From Marinobacter qingdaonensis (GTDB lineage Bacteria; Pseudomonadota; Gammaproteobacteria; Pseudomonadales; Oleiphilaceae): a DNA stretch of 64,000 bases. The position numbers were made by a program, and so were the translations under genes. The stretch is from assembly GCF_034555935.1 (NCBI RefSeq), contig NZ_JAYDCJ010000003.1, positions 434,001-498,000 on the forward strand, read 5' to 3'. Below, piece after piece: positions 52,420 to 60,514 of the stretch (positions within the stretch are counted from its first letter, which is position 1; each line of letters opens with the position of its first letter). Under the pieces are notes generated by a model that was not told the DNA's origin, ran no database searches, and saw nothing but the letters and a program-made list of their open reading frames with translations.

Positions 52420-53322
52420 ATGAAAAAAACGGACTGGCCCATCCGCTGGGATTTGCTACTTCGCTACCGACTGATCGAGACCATCGCCTTGTGGGAGGGT
52501 CGCCTGACCACCAACCACATCTGCCACAGTTTCGGTATCGGTCGCCAGCAGGCATCCAAGGACATCAATACCTACCTGCGCGAACTGGCCCCGGGCAATC
52601 TGGTCTACGACCGGCACCTGAAAGGCTATGTGCCGGCCGCCAAGTTCCAACCGGTGGTCACCCGCGGCCAGATCGGTGAGTACCTCGACCTGCTGGCGCG
52701 GCAACAGAGCCTGAGCAGCACCTTCGAATCGCTCAACATCAGCCTGCCGGAAAGCACGGTGGTGCAGGGGCCAAACCGGATCATCTCGCCGGACACCATG
52801 CGCGCGGTGGTGCTGGCCACCCGCCACGGCCGCCAGCTGCGTGCCAGTTACGTGTCCCTGAGCCGTCCGGAAGCGGTGGAAAGCATTCTCGAACCGCACA
52901 CCCTGGTCTGCACCGGTACCAGCTGGCACCTGCGGGCCTGGTGTGAATCCAACCGCGAGTTCCGGGACTTCGCCCTGAGCCGCTTCCATCGTCCGCCCGA
53001 GGCCCTGCGTCAGCGGGCCAAGCACGGCCGCCAGCAGGACCAGGACTGGAACCGGGAAGTCACGATGGTCGTTACCCCGGACCAGCGCCTGACCGAGGCC
53101 CAGCAGCAGATCATCGCCCGGGACTACGGCATGGAGCAGGGCCGACTCGAGATCAAGACCCGTGCCGCCCTGGCTCCGTACATGCTGTCACGTCTGGGCA
53201 TCACCCTGGACAACCAGCACCCGGACCCGCTGGTGCAGCAGCTGGAGCTGGCGAATCCGGATCAACTGGGTTTTGGCAGCAAGCGCGAACGGGCCCTGAA
53301 AGCGGTTGCCGGTCTCTGCTAG
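52420..53322 (+). CDS. WYL-domain transcriptional regulator
   Basis: A 300-residue regulator with an N-terminal winged HTH (residues 12-70; IALWEGRLTTNHICHSFGIGRQQASKDINTYL), a WYL domain (about 125-195) and a C-terminal WCX-type extension. The size and layout match the BrxR/CapW subgroup of WYL repressors that control phage defence loci; the WYL motif region here includes LVCTGTSWHLRAWCESNREFRDFALSRF. Its next gene, 9 bp downstream, encodes a secreted nuclease. Neither pairing nor target is proven. Confidence 0.85.
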   Translation: MKKTDWPIRWDLLLRYRLIETIALWEGRLTTNHICHSFGIGRQQASKDINTYLRELAPGNLVYDRHLKGYVPAAKFQPVVTRGQIGEYLDLLARQQSLSSTFESLNISLPESTVVQGPNRIISPDTMRAVVLATRHGRQLRASYVSLSRPEAVESILEPHTLVCTGTSWHLRAWCESNREFRDFALSRFHRPPEALRQRAKHGRQQDQDWNREVTMVVTPDQRLTEAQQQIIARDYGMEQGRLEIKTRAALAPYMLSRLGITLDNQHPDPLVQQLELANPDQLGFGSKRERALKAVAGLC

Positions 53323-53331
53323 ACTGCGGGC

Positions 53332-55089
53332 GTGACCACAACCGCCCGACTCATCCTTGCCAGCAGCCTGCTGGCCCTGCTGTACACCCCCCTGTCCAGG
53401 GCCGACGCCTGTGGTCAGCCCGCCACCCCGATTGCTGAGATTCAGGGCACCGGCGACCGCTCGCCGCTGGCCGGTCGCACCGTCACCGTGGAGGGCGTGC
53501 TTACCCTCGACCTGCGGCACCCCGGCGGCTTCCAGGGTTTCTACCTGCAGCAGGCGGACCACCAGGTCGACGCCGACCCCCGCACCTCCGAGGCCGTCTT
53601 CGTCTATACCCGCCGACCCCAGGGCACAGCCGGGGAGCGCCTGCGCCTGACCGGCACGGTCAAGGAATACCATGGCCTGACCGAACTGGTGGGGATTCAG
53701 GCCCTGGCCGTGTGCGGCCGCGAGGCGCTGCCCGAGCCGCTCCCGATAACCCTGCCCTGGCAGACACCGCCGGAGGCCCTGGAGAACATGCGGGTTCGCG
53801 CCCAAGGCCCGCTGACCGTGATCGACAACTTCCGGCTGGCCCAGTACGGCGAACTGACCCTGGCCGGCGCCGATCAAATCACTGCCACCGAGCTGCATGC
53901 CCCTGGCCCGGCCGCCCTCGACCTGGCCCGGCGCCAACGCGAGCAGCGCCTGCTGCTGGACGATGGCCGGCGCGAACGCGACCCCCGGCCTGTGCCCTGG
54001 CCGCCGGCCGGCCTCACCGCCGACACCAGCCTGCGTGCCGGCGACCGGGTGCGGGACCTGACCGGGGTGCTGGATTTCCGGTTCGACGCCTGGCGCATGC
54101 AGCCGGAAGCCAGTCCAACCTTCGAGTCCGGCAATCCCCGCCCGCCGCCGCCACAACGACCGGACACGCCGCACGTTCGGGTCATGGCCTTCAACCTGGG
54201 CAACTACTTCAACGGCGATGGCCGCGGTCAGGGCTTTCCGACCCCACGGGGCGCCGACTCCCTGAGCCAGTTCCAGCGCCAGCACCAGCGCCTGCTGGCG
54301 GCGCTCCAGGCGCCGGACCCGGACATCCTGAGTCTGGCCGAGGTCGAAAACGACGGTTACGGCCCGGACAGCGCCATCGCCCAACTGGCCCGGGCCCTGG
54401 GGCCGGAATGGCGGGTGGTGGCAACGCCCGGCCAGGACGGCGACGACCAGATTCGCACCGCCATGCTCTACCGCGCCGACCGGGTCCGGGCCGAGGGGCC
54501 ACCGCAGCGACTGACCACGGGCCCGTTCCGGCATCGCGGCCGGCCACCCCTGAGCCAGGTGTTCCGGGCCAGGTCCGGCGACGCCGGCGTGCGGGTCCTG
54601 TCGGTCCATCTCAAGTCCAAGTCCTGCCGCGGCGCCACCGGCGCCGAACGGGCACCGGGCAACGGCGAGGGCTGCTACGCCAACCAGCGCCGGCACTCGG
54701 CGCAGGCGCTGGTGGACTGGCTGGCCCGAGTGCCGGAGCCGGCGAACCTGGCCGGCACCCTGGTCACCGGCGACCTGAACGCCTACGCCCGGGAAACCCC
54801 GATCGAGCTGTTCCGCGCCGCCGGCTACGCCAGCATGACCCACCAGTTCCAGCCCTGTAGCGCCCACCACTGTCCCGGCACCACCTACCGCTACAACGGC
54901 GCCACCGGCACCCTGGATTACGCCCTGGCGTCGGCGTCGCTGCAGCCGCGGGTGCTGGCCGCCCGACCCTGGAAGCTCAACGCCGACGAACCCCGGGCGC
55001 TGGGCTATCAGGGCCGCTTGGCCGGGGACGCGGCGCTGCCCTGGCGCTCGTCCGATCACGATCCGGTGATCACCGACCTCCGGCTCTGA
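53332..55089 (+). CDS. Secreted endonuclease/exonuclease/phosphatase-family nuclease (ExeM/NucH-like)
   Basis: A 585-residue protein with a signal peptide (LILASSLLALLYTPLSRADA), an N-terminal OB-fold domain (about 30-135), and a C-terminal EEP domain (about 280-585). Metal and catalytic motifs: VMAFNLGNYFNG, LAEVENDGYG (Glu), LSVHLKSKSC, VTGDLNAYA (Asp, Asn) and SSDHDPVI (Asp, His). Homologues ExeM and NucH degrade extracellular DNA. Start is GTG at 53332, 9 bp after the WYL gene, so the two are probably co-transcribed. Confidence 0.88.
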   Translation: MTTTARLILASSLLALLYTPLSRADACGQPATPIAEIQGTGDRSPLAGRTVTVEGVLTLDLRHPGGFQGFYLQQADHQVDADPRTSEAVFVYTRRPQGTAGERLRLTGTVKEYHGLTELVGIQALAVCGREALPEPLPITLPWQTPPEALENMRVRAQGPLTVIDNFRLAQYGELTLAGADQITATELHAPGPAALDLARRQREQRLLLDDGRRERDPRPVPWPPAGLTADTSLRAGDRVRDLTGVLDFRFDAWRMQPEASPTFESGNPRPPPPQRPDTPHVRVMAFNLGNYFNGDGRGQGFPTPRGADSLSQFQRQHQRLLAALQAPDPDILSLAEVENDGYGPDSAIAQLARALGPEWRVVATPGQDGDDQIRTAMLYRADRVRAEGPPQRLTTGPFRHRGRPPLSQVFRARSGDAGVRVLSVHLKSKSCRGATGAERAPGNGEGCYANQRRHSAQALVDWLARVPEPANLAGTLVTGDLNAYARETPIELFRAAGYASMTHQFQPCSAHHCPGTTYRYNGATGTLDYALASASLQPRVLAARPWKLNADEPRALGYQGRLAGDAALPWRSSDHDPVITDLRL

Positions 55090-55225
55090 TCCGGGCGCCG
55101 GCCGTGGCTCAAATTTGCCCCAACCTTTGCCCCAAAGCCGGCGCCGGGCGGCTTCGAGGCCAAGGCGCCCCGGGGCCATGGCGGTAGACTGAGGAGCATT
55201 CGTCCACCCGACCGGTCATCCGCCC

Positions 55226-56113
55226 ATGAGAATTCCAGCCCCCAATTTCTGGCCCGCCGCCCGCAGCAGCCAGCGCCTGTTGCTGCGGGCCCGGCGCCGC
55301 GAAACCAACCTGGATGGCCACCGCCTGGTCTACCTGGAACGCGGCCGGCCCGGACCGGACCGGCCGACACTGGTCCTACTGCACGGCTTCGCCGCCATGA
55401 AGGAAAACTGGGCGTTCTGGTTGCCGCTGCTGCCACGGGACTGGCACCTGCTGGTGCCGGATCTGCCCGGCCTGGGTGAGAGCGACTACCGGCCCGAGGC
55501 CAACTATGGCTACGAGGCCCAGGCGCTGCGCCTGCGGACCTGGCTGGCGCAATTCCCCACCGACAACCTGCACCTGGCCGGCAGCTCCATGGGTGGCGCC
55601 ATCGCCGCCATCCTGGCCCACAAGTTGGAGCCCGCGCCGCGATCGCTGACCCTGCTGAACAGCGCCGGCATCCCCGAGCGGCCGGGCGTCGACCCGGATC
55701 TGCCATTCACCTCGGACCGGGACGGCGTGCTCATTCCCCGGGACTGGTCCGGGGTGTACCGCATGTTCAACAGTGTCGGGACCGGCAAGCCCACCCTGTC
55801 CGGGTTGGCCATGGCCGGCCTACTGGGCCCGGATCTGCTCCAGCGCACCGAGTCGTTACGGCACATCTTCCGGGACATGGTGGCCGACGGCCTGGCTCCG
55901 GCCCGCTACCTGGGGACCGGGTCACCACCCTTGCAGGTGCAATGGGGCGATCGCGACGTGATCACTCCGACCCGTTGCGTCGACTGGTTCGGCACCGCCA
56001 CCCCCGAGGCCGAGGTGCATGTGTTTCGGGGCGTCGGCCATCTGCCGATGATCGAAAACCCCGGGCGCTCGGCACAAGTGCTGCAGCGGTTCGTGCAACG
56101 CCACTGTCGCTGA
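55226..56113 (+). CDS. Alpha/beta hydrolase
   Basis: A 295-residue serine hydrolase. Oxyanion loop LLHGFAAMKENW, strand-loop DLPGLGESD, nucleophile elbow AGSSMGGAIA (Ser) and the histidine GVGHLPMIENPG are visible. The acid residue is probably in WGDRDVITP. Similar to lipase/esterase or C-C hydrolase members encoded near AraC regulators. The gene has its own ATG; a frame shift near the start is not apparent. Confidence 0.9.
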   Translation: MRIPAPNFWPAARSSQRLLLRARRRETNLDGHRLVYLERGRPGPDRPTLVLLHGFAAMKENWAFWLPLLPRDWHLLVPDLPGLGESDYRPEANYGYEAQALRLRTWLAQFPTDNLHLAGSSMGGAIAAILAHKLEPAPRSLTLLNSAGIPERPGVDPDLPFTSDRDGVLIPRDWSGVYRMFNSVGTGKPTLSGLAMAGLLGPDLLQRTESLRHIFRDMVADGLAPARYLGTGSPPLQVQWGDRDVITPTRCVDWFGTATPEAEVHVFRGVGHLPMIENPGRSAQVLQRFVQRHCR

Positions 56114-56265
56114 CCGCCAGTCGGGGGCTGGCCGCTTGGGCCAGTTGGCCCGTTTGGCCCGGCCGTCCGTCACTGGAGTCATGGGGGCAGCGGGCCGAAC
56201 CGGCCATAATCAGGCTGGATCCATAATCCCGTCATAACAACAACAGCCTGAAACGAGGAACATCC

Positions 56266-57336
56266 ATGCGCGCCTCCGTCTCCACCGCACAGGATTTGGG
56301 CATGCCGGCCATCTACCTGCACCTGCTGGCCGAACTCCTGCACACCATTGGCGTCGACGAACGCGACCTCCTGCTGCGGGTCGGTCTGGACCCCCACCGC
56401 CTGAACTCCACCGACCTGCGGGTCAGCCAGACCCAGGCCAGTGAATTCGTGACCCGGGCCATCATCGAAAGCGGCGAGCCGGGGCTGGGCATCATGCTCG
56501 CCCGGGAACTGAAAATGCCCCTGCACGGCGCCCTGGGCACCGCGGTCATGAGCAGTCGCACCCTGGAAGACGCCCTCGAGCTGATGACCCGTTACCTGAC
56601 CCTGCGGGCACCGCACCTGCAGGTAAGCAAACGCCAGAACGGTGGCAACGCCTGGTACACGGTCAGCTGCGGCATGGATCTGGGGCCCCTGCAGGGCTTC
56701 ATCATGGACGCGGTCATGTTCGGCTGCGTGTTCATGGGGGGACAATTGACCGGTCAGGTGGTGGAGGGCACCCGGGTCCTGCGACGCGGCCCCGAACCTG
56801 CCTACTTCCAGCGCTTCCGATCCCAGCTGCCGGTGCCGGTGGAGTACGGGGCGAGCGAAGACGCCCTGGTCATCCCGACGTCGCAGCTGAACCTGCCGAT
56901 CCGCTTCAGCAACGATCAACTGGCCGCCGCATCCCGCAATCAATGCGAGGAAGCCCTGCGCCAGCTCACCGAGGACGCCGGTTTCGCCTGCCGGGTGCGC
57001 CGGGTGATTGAGACCAGCCACCCCTTCCCACCGAAACTGGCGCGGGTGGCCGGCACCCTGTTCGTGTCCGAGCGTACCCTGAAACGTCGCCTGCAGGAGG
57101 AGAACGCCAGCTTCCAGAATCTGGTGGACCAGGTCCGGCTGGAACGGGCCGGCGAACTGCTGACCACCACCCGCATGAACCTGAGCCAGATTGCCGATGC
57201 CCTCGGCTACGCCGACGCCGCCAACTTCACCCGCGCCTTCAAGCGCTGGACCGGTACCAGCCCGAGCCGGTACCGCAATCAGGCTCTGACACCCCCGGTG
57301 GCACGGCCGGAGCCGGCCCTGAGCGCGACAACCTAG
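56266..57336 (+). CDS. AraC-family regulator (Arabinose_bd domain, OruR-like)
   Basis: A 356-residue regulator. An N-terminal ligand domain (about 25-215) of the Arabinose_bd type carries IDA..FGCVFMGGQ-like segments. The C-terminal double HTH reads ARVAGTLFVSERTLKRRLQEENASFQNLVDQVRLERAGELLTTTRMNLSQIADALGYADAANFTRAFKRWTGTSPSRYR, fully typical. The 152-bp upstream gap holds a TTGGGCCAGTTGGCCCG hairpin-like repeat. Its ligand may relate to the adjacent hydrolase, but that is a guess. Confidence 0.92.
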   Translation: MRASVSTAQDLGMPAIYLHLLAELLHTIGVDERDLLLRVGLDPHRLNSTDLRVSQTQASEFVTRAIIESGEPGLGIMLARELKMPLHGALGTAVMSSRTLEDALELMTRYLTLRAPHLQVSKRQNGGNAWYTVSCGMDLGPLQGFIMDAVMFGCVFMGGQLTGQVVEGTRVLRRGPEPAYFQRFRSQLPVPVEYGASEDALVIPTSQLNLPIRFSNDQLAAASRNQCEEALRQLTEDAGFACRVRRVIETSHPFPPKLARVAGTLFVSERTLKRRLQEENASFQNLVDQVRLERAGELLTTTRMNLSQIADALGYADAANFTRAFKRWTGTSPSRYRNQALTPPVARPEPALSATT

Positions 57337-57345
57337 GCCCGGGGT

Positions 57346-58002
57346 TCAGTCGATGCCGATGATCTTGTGCATCTGCAGGGTCAGGCGCCACTGGGGGTGC
57401 GCCAGGCAGTAGTCGGTGGCCTTGCGGGTGTTGCTCTGTTTGATGGCATCGACACCGGCATCGGGCGCGGTGGGCGAGGCCATGGGCGAGAGGAAATAGT
57501 GGCGGGCCCGGAAGTCCTGGAAGCGCTCCGGCAGCGCAAGGGGTTGCGGGTACACCAGCTTGAGTTCATCGCACTCGGCCAGCACCACCGGGGCATCGGC
57601 CTTGGGGCTGACACAGAGCCAGTCGATACCGGCCGGGGCCGGCAGGGTGCCGTTGGTTTCCACCCCGACCTCAAATCCGGCCCGATGCAACGCCTCGATC
57701 AGGGCCTCATCCAGCTGCAACAGCGGCTCGCCCCCGGTGCACACCACGTAGGGCCGGCCCGGGGCCTGCGGCCAGAGACCGCGAAGGTGCTCGGCCAGGG
57801 CCTCGGCGGTCTCGAACTTGCCACCGTTCTGGCCATCGGTGCCAACAAAATCCGTGTCGCAGAAATTGCACACCGCGCCGGCCCGATCCTTCTCCCGTCC
57901 GGTCCACAGATTGCACTTGCTGAACCGGCAGAACACAGCGGCGCGCCCGGCCTGGGCGCCCTCGCCCTGGAGGGTGTAGAAGGCTTCCTTGACCCGGTAC
58001 AT
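57346..58002 (-). CDS. queE: 7-carboxy-7-deazaguanine synthase
   Basis: A 218-residue radical SAM enzyme of queuosine biosynthesis that turns carboxy-tetrahydropterin into 7-carboxy-7-deazaguanine. Its cluster motif is C-X14-C-X2-C (KCNLWTGREKDRAGAVCNFC), the type known from Burkholderia multivorans QueE, rather than CX3CX2C. FYTLQGEGAQAGRAAVFCRF and CTGGEPLLQLD follow the family. The ATG at 58002 overlaps the queC stop (TGATG), giving a coupled operon. Confidence 0.95.
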   Translation of the reverse strand: MYRVKEAFYTLQGEGAQAGRAAVFCRFSKCNLWTGREKDRAGAVCNFCDTDFVGTDGQNGGKFETAEALAEHLRGLWPQAPGRPYVVCTGGEPLLQLDEALIEALHRAGFEVGVETNGTLPAPAGIDWLCVSPKADAPVVLAECDELKLVYPQPLALPERFQDFRARHYFLSPMASPTAPDAGVDAIKQSNTRKATDYCLAHPQWRLTLQMHKIIGID

Positions 58003-58667
58003 CAAGCCCGCTCCTCGTAGTCCAGGGGGTCGGTCACGCCCTGAGCGGCGAAGGCCTCCAGGCGCTCAACACAGGAACCGCAACGACCGCAGGCCCGGGC
58101 CCGACCGTTGTAGCAGGTCCAGGTCTGGCGGTAATCCAGGCCCAGCTTCAGGCCCTCGGCCAGGATCTCGCCCTTGTCCAGCGCCATGAATGGGGCCTCG
58201 ATGGCGACCGGCTCGTAATTGGCGACCCGACAGACGGCGTCCATCTTCTCGACGAATTCCGGCCGGCAGTCCGGGTAGATGGCGTGGTCGCCGCCGTGGG
58301 CGCCGTACCAGACCGCGCCGGCGCCGACGGTGACGGCATAGCCGGTGGCCAGCGACAGCAGGATCATGTTGCGGTTCGGAACCACCGTCGCCTTCATGCT
58401 GTCTTCTTCGTAATGACCCTCGGGCACCTCGATACCGGACGTGAGGGCCGAGCCTGACATCACCTCGTTCATGGCCCGGATATCGATGACCTTGTGCGGA
58501 ATGCCAAGACTGTCGGCCACCGAGGCCGCGCACTCCAGTTCCCGGACGTGGCGCTGGCCGTAGTTGAAGGACAGGGCATGCACCTTGAAGCCCCTGGCCC
58601 GGGCCAGGTGCAGCAAGGTGTAGGAGTCCATGCCTCCGGAATAGATTACGACCACGGTGTCAGTCAT
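58002..58667 (-). CDS. queC: 7-cyano-7-deazaguanine synthase
   Basis: A 221-residue enzyme making preQ0 from 7-carboxy-7-deazaguanine with ATP and ammonia. The PP-loop [15 protein letters not shown] (5-19) and the zinc site C..CGRCGSC in [20 protein letters not shown] near the C-terminus are intact. First of the queCE operon. The leader contains a hairpin and a palindrome at 58717-58768. Confidence 0.96.
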   Translation of the reverse strand: MTDTVVVIYSGGMDSYTLLHLARARGFKVHALSFNYGQRHVRELECAASVADSLGIPHKVIDIRAMNEVMSGSALTSGIEVPEGHYEEDSMKATVVPNRNMILLSLATGYAVTVGAGAVWYGAHGGDHAIYPDCRPEFVEKMDAVCRVANYEPVAIEAPFMALDKGEILAEGLKLGLDYRQTWTCYNGRARACGRCGSCVERLEAFAAQGVTDPLDYEERA

Positions 58668-58716
58668 TCGGAATCCCCATATGGTATCGAGCGTGTTGTG
58701 CTGGTTTACTGCCGGC

Positions 58717-58768
58717 CCCGTGACAGGCGGCTGTCATCGGGCTTTTACAATGAGTGGACATATTGTAA
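58717..58768. promoter_or_regulatory. Hairpin and palindrome in the queC/exonuclease intergenic region
   Basis: TGACAG/CTGTCA (58721-58736) lies within a longer CCCG..CGGG arm, giving a stable hairpin in the queC leader. TTACAAT..ATTGTAA (58745-58751, 58762-58768) is a perfect 7-bp dyad with a 10-base spacer and is suitable for a dimeric regulator. A preQ1 riboswitch was looked for but not seen. Confidence 0.45.
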
Positions 58769-58852
58769 CAGTGCACGCACAGGTTGGGTTCGCGTCTCAC
58801 GAGCGGGGCGGTTAAACTCAGCTAAAAACAAAGCATCGACTACACTAAGCCA

Positions 58853-59389
58853 ATGATCACTGATATCCGCCCGGCGTTCATCGATTTTGAGGCCTCCAGC
58901 CTCGACCTGATTGCAAGCTACCCGATTGAGGTTGGCCTCTGCATGCCGGACGGCAGTCTGCACAGCTGGCTGATCGCCCCCCATGTCCTTTGGCAGGACT
59001 GGTCCGACAGCGCCGAACGCGTTCACGGCATTTCCCGAACCACGCTGGAAGCGGAAGGCACCTCGGTGCGGGAAGTGGCCCACCATCTGAACGAACTGCT
59101 CCCGGAGCAGGTGTTCTGTGACGCCTGGACCTTCGACAGCTTCTGGCTGCACCGGCTGTTCCGGGCTGCCCGGGTGCGGCCGGAATTTCAGCTGGAGTCC
59201 ATCTCCATGCTGCTCAACGCCCAACAGGTGCGGCAGTGGTCTGCCCTGCGTCAGGAAGTCATTTCAGAACTGGGCTTGCCGGTGCATCGGGCGGCGAACG
59301 ACGCCCTGATCCTGCACCGGACCTGGGAAAGGATTCGGCCCGAGGGCGCCGAGCCGGTCCCGGCGCCGGACCACAGTCATCAGGTCTGA
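58853..59389 (+). CDS. DEDDh 3'-5' exonuclease-like protein
   Basis: A 178-residue DnaQ-fold protein. FIDFEASSLD holds Asp and Glu of motif I, CDAWTFDSFWLHRLF holds motif II Asp, and VHRAANDALIL holds the His and Asp of motif III, completing the DEDDh set. It is compact with no additional domain. Likely a small RNA or DNA exonuclease; specific role unknown. Divergent from queC. Confidence 0.82.
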   Translation: MITDIRPAFIDFEASSLDLIASYPIEVGLCMPDGSLHSWLIAPHVLWQDWSDSAERVHGISRTTLEAEGTSVREVAHHLNELLPEQVFCDAWTFDSFWLHRLFRAARVRPEFQLESISMLLNAQQVRQWSALRQEVISELGLPVHRAANDALILHRTWERIRPEGAEPVPAPDHSHQV

Positions 59390-59433
59390 TACCAGGCCGA
59401 CCACCCCCGGTCGGCCTGAGTGCCAAGGCCGCC

Positions 59434-59673
59434 TCAGTGGCGCAGCCGGCTGGCCCGCGCCACCATCACTTCGAGCCCGTCCCGCAAGGTATTGAGCGTC
59501 CAGTAAGTCACCAGCGCCATCAGGCCGGCGCCCACCACGGTGAAGGCCAGGTCTTCGCCGACCGGCTGTTCCTTGGCCAGTACCAGGTACAGGGCCAGGG
59601 CGGCAATCAAGGCGAGTTCAATCAGGAAATGAGAGCGGAATTTGTTGCGGATGGATCCGTCTTGGTCGGACAT
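59434..59673 (-). CDS. Small two-helix membrane protein
   Basis: A 79-residue protein with two transmembrane helices (about 16-34 and 45-65) and basic cytoplasmic ends. It resembles the phosphate-starvation-inducible PsiE core only loosely (LALYLVLAK), so I leave it unnamed. Convergent with the exonuclease gene, 44 bp away. Ordinary composition and codon use support it being real. Confidence 0.6.
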   Translation of the reverse strand: MSDQDGSIRNKFRSHFLIELALIAALALYLVLAKEQPVGEDLAFTVVGAGLMALVTYWTLNTLRDGLEVMVARASRLRH

Positions 59674-59790
59674 TTACTTAGGTTTCAACCTCTTAGCATT
59701 TAACACAAACGTTAGTTTAGTGTGCAAATTATCGCCAGAGCGTCGTTCAAAATCTGTACGAGGATGTGGCTACGAGGTTTCCACTACCGC

Positions 59791-59818
59791 AAAAAAAACG
59801 CAGCCCAGTGGGCTGCGT
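59791..59818 (-). terminator. Rho-independent terminator of the candidate small RNA
   Basis: A perfect 9-bp stem with a 3-base loop (59798-59818) is followed on the minus strand by eight T (59791-59798). It is a complete intrinsic terminator with no annotated gene just upstream of it on that strand. Confidence 0.85.
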
Positions 59819-59833
59819 AGAAAGGAGAGATCC

Positions 59834-59887
59834 ATGCGGTTTCTGGCGCGGCAGAAACCGTGGATTGCACAACGTAAAAACACGTGA
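59834..59887 (+). CDS. Possible 17-residue peptide opposite the candidate small RNA
   Basis: ATG at 59834 is preceded by AAAGGAGAGATCC, an excellent ribosome site, and encodes MRFLARQKPWIAQRKNT before a TGA. It is basic and short. Because it is the exact complement of the small RNA's C-rich linker and hairpin, the ribosome-site resemblance may be fortuitous. No plus-strand promoter is evident. Confidence 0.25.
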   Translation: MRFLARQKPWIAQRKNT

Positions 59888-59951
59888 CGCTTGGAATTAT
59901 CCCCGTCGGCAGCATTGCCGTCTGTACGGGTTTGCCGAAGCCGCCGGACGC

Positions 59952-59979
59952 TTGCAAAGCGGCCATGACCCGATACACT
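59952..59979 (+). promoter_or_regulatory. Sigma70 promoter of the attenuator leader
   Basis: TTGCAA (59952-59957) and TACACT (59974-59979) are 16 bases apart, predicting a start near 59986 and a leader of about 230 bases to the ATG at 60218. Confidence 0.6.
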
Positions 59980-60016
59980 GACACTGAACCGAACACCGAC
60001 AGAGCCGAATACCCTT

Positions 60017-60097
60017 ATGCACACTCTCGCCCACACCCACACCTCGACGGATCGCCGCATGGCGCTGTCCGCGCGGGTCATGGTGAAAATCAGCTAA
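60017..60097 (+). CDS. Possible 26-residue leader peptide
   Basis: ATG at 60017 encodes MHTLAHTHTSTDRRMALSARVMVKIS and ends at the TAA just before the first hairpin arm (60098). The alternating His/Thr start (HTLAHTHTST) could give codon-specific stalling, as in his- or thr-type attenuation. The ribosome site is weak (AGAG about 13 bases away). Confidence 0.35.
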   Translation: MHTLAHTHTSTDRRMALSARVMVKIS

Positions 60098-60127
60098 CGG
60101 CTTTCGGTCAGTCCCGGGAGCCGATGT

Positions 60128-60166
60128 GGCGACCGGGTCAGTTTCTCCGACAGAACCCCGGTCGCC
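60128..60166 (+). promoter_or_regulatory. Candidate antiterminator hairpin
   Basis: GGCGACCGGG (60128-60137) and CCCGGTCGCC (60157-60166) pair perfectly over 10 bp. The right arm shares CCCGG with the left arm of the terminator (60154-60161), so the two structures exclude each other. A preceding stem CGGCT/AGCCG (60098-60123) starts right after the leader stop codon. Confidence 0.55.
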
Positions 60167-60189
60167 CAGGCACCGGGGTTTTTGTTTTT
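60154..60189 (+). terminator. Leader terminator (attenuator)
   Basis: AACCCCGG (60154-60161), an 11-base loop, CCGGGGTT (60173-60180) and then TTTGTTTTT make a complete intrinsic terminator 28 bases before the following gene's start. Confidence 0.85.
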
Positions 60190-60217
60190 GCAGCCGCAAA
60201 ACGACAAGGAGAACATC

Positions 60218-60490
60218 ATGAGAAGACATCCGACACCACGTGCAGCGAACCAACCCACGCACTCCCGCCAGGGCCCGCTCAAGCGCCCGGCCAAGCTGCC
60301 GCTTTTGGATGCGATCTGCAAGAAACTGAATCAGCGGGTCAATCTGGACGACGAACAGCGGGTGCTTGGTCTCTATGAACGGGGCTGGATCTTCAAGGGC
60401 GTGCTGACCGGCCTGGACGGCGCCGAGGCGCGCTACGTGCGGGCGCTGGCGACCCGCTACAACTCCTGGATTGCCCGCCAGGTCGCCTGA
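60218..60490 (+). CDS. Small basic protein behind an attenuator
   Basis: A 90-residue soluble protein with a basic N-terminal tail (MRRHPTPRAANQ) and a helical core with LLDAICKKLNQRVNLDDEQRVLGLYERGWIFKGVLTGLDGAEARYVRALATRY. I do not recognise the family. AAGGAGAACATC precedes the ATG. Its upstream leader has promoter, possible leader peptide, antiterminator and terminator, so expression is probably conditional. It is convergent with the response regulator gene 24 bp away. Confidence 0.7.
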   Translation: MRRHPTPRAANQPTHSRQGPLKRPAKLPLLDAICKKLNQRVNLDDEQRVLGLYERGWIFKGVLTGLDGAEARYVRALATRYNSWIARQVA

Positions 60491-60514
60491 ATCCGTCGCC
60501 AGGGTCCGGGCCGG

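Larger units (their letters stand above)
59791..59890 (-). ncRNA. Candidate small RNA with intrinsic terminator
   Basis: On the minus strand, CGGTTTCTG/CAGAAACCG (59837-59860, 6-base loop), a single-stranded CUCUCCUUUCU (59819-59829), and a terminator hairpin ACGCAGCCC/GGGCTGCGT (59798-59818) followed by eight T lie in sequence, as in Hfq-type small RNAs. A GATAAT box (59896-59901) would put the 5' end near 59889; its -35 is poor. The C-rich linker could pair with Shine-Dalgarno sequences. No gene on this strand needs the terminator. Confidence 0.6.
59674..60217. other. 544-bp gap without a convincing long gene; two regulatory-RNA units
   Basis: The left part (59674-59790) is featureless apart from an AT-rich patch. 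The centre holds a minus-strand candidate small RNA ending in a T8 terminator (59791-59890). The right part holds a plus-strand promoter (59952-59979), a 26-codon leader reading frame, and overlapping antiterminator and terminator hairpins (60128-60189) ahead of the 90-residue gene at 60218. Confidence 0.6.

Noticed and set aside
53188..55179. 663-codon minus-strand open frame over the nuclease gene
   Set aside because: The plus-strand nuclease has signal peptide and catalytic motifs; the antisense frame is Gly/Ala/Arg/Gln-rich with none.
58668..58852. preQ1 riboswitch before queC
   Set aside because: Neither the short stem-loop nor the A-rich tail of the preQ1 aptamer is visible; only a GC hairpin and a dyad are seen.
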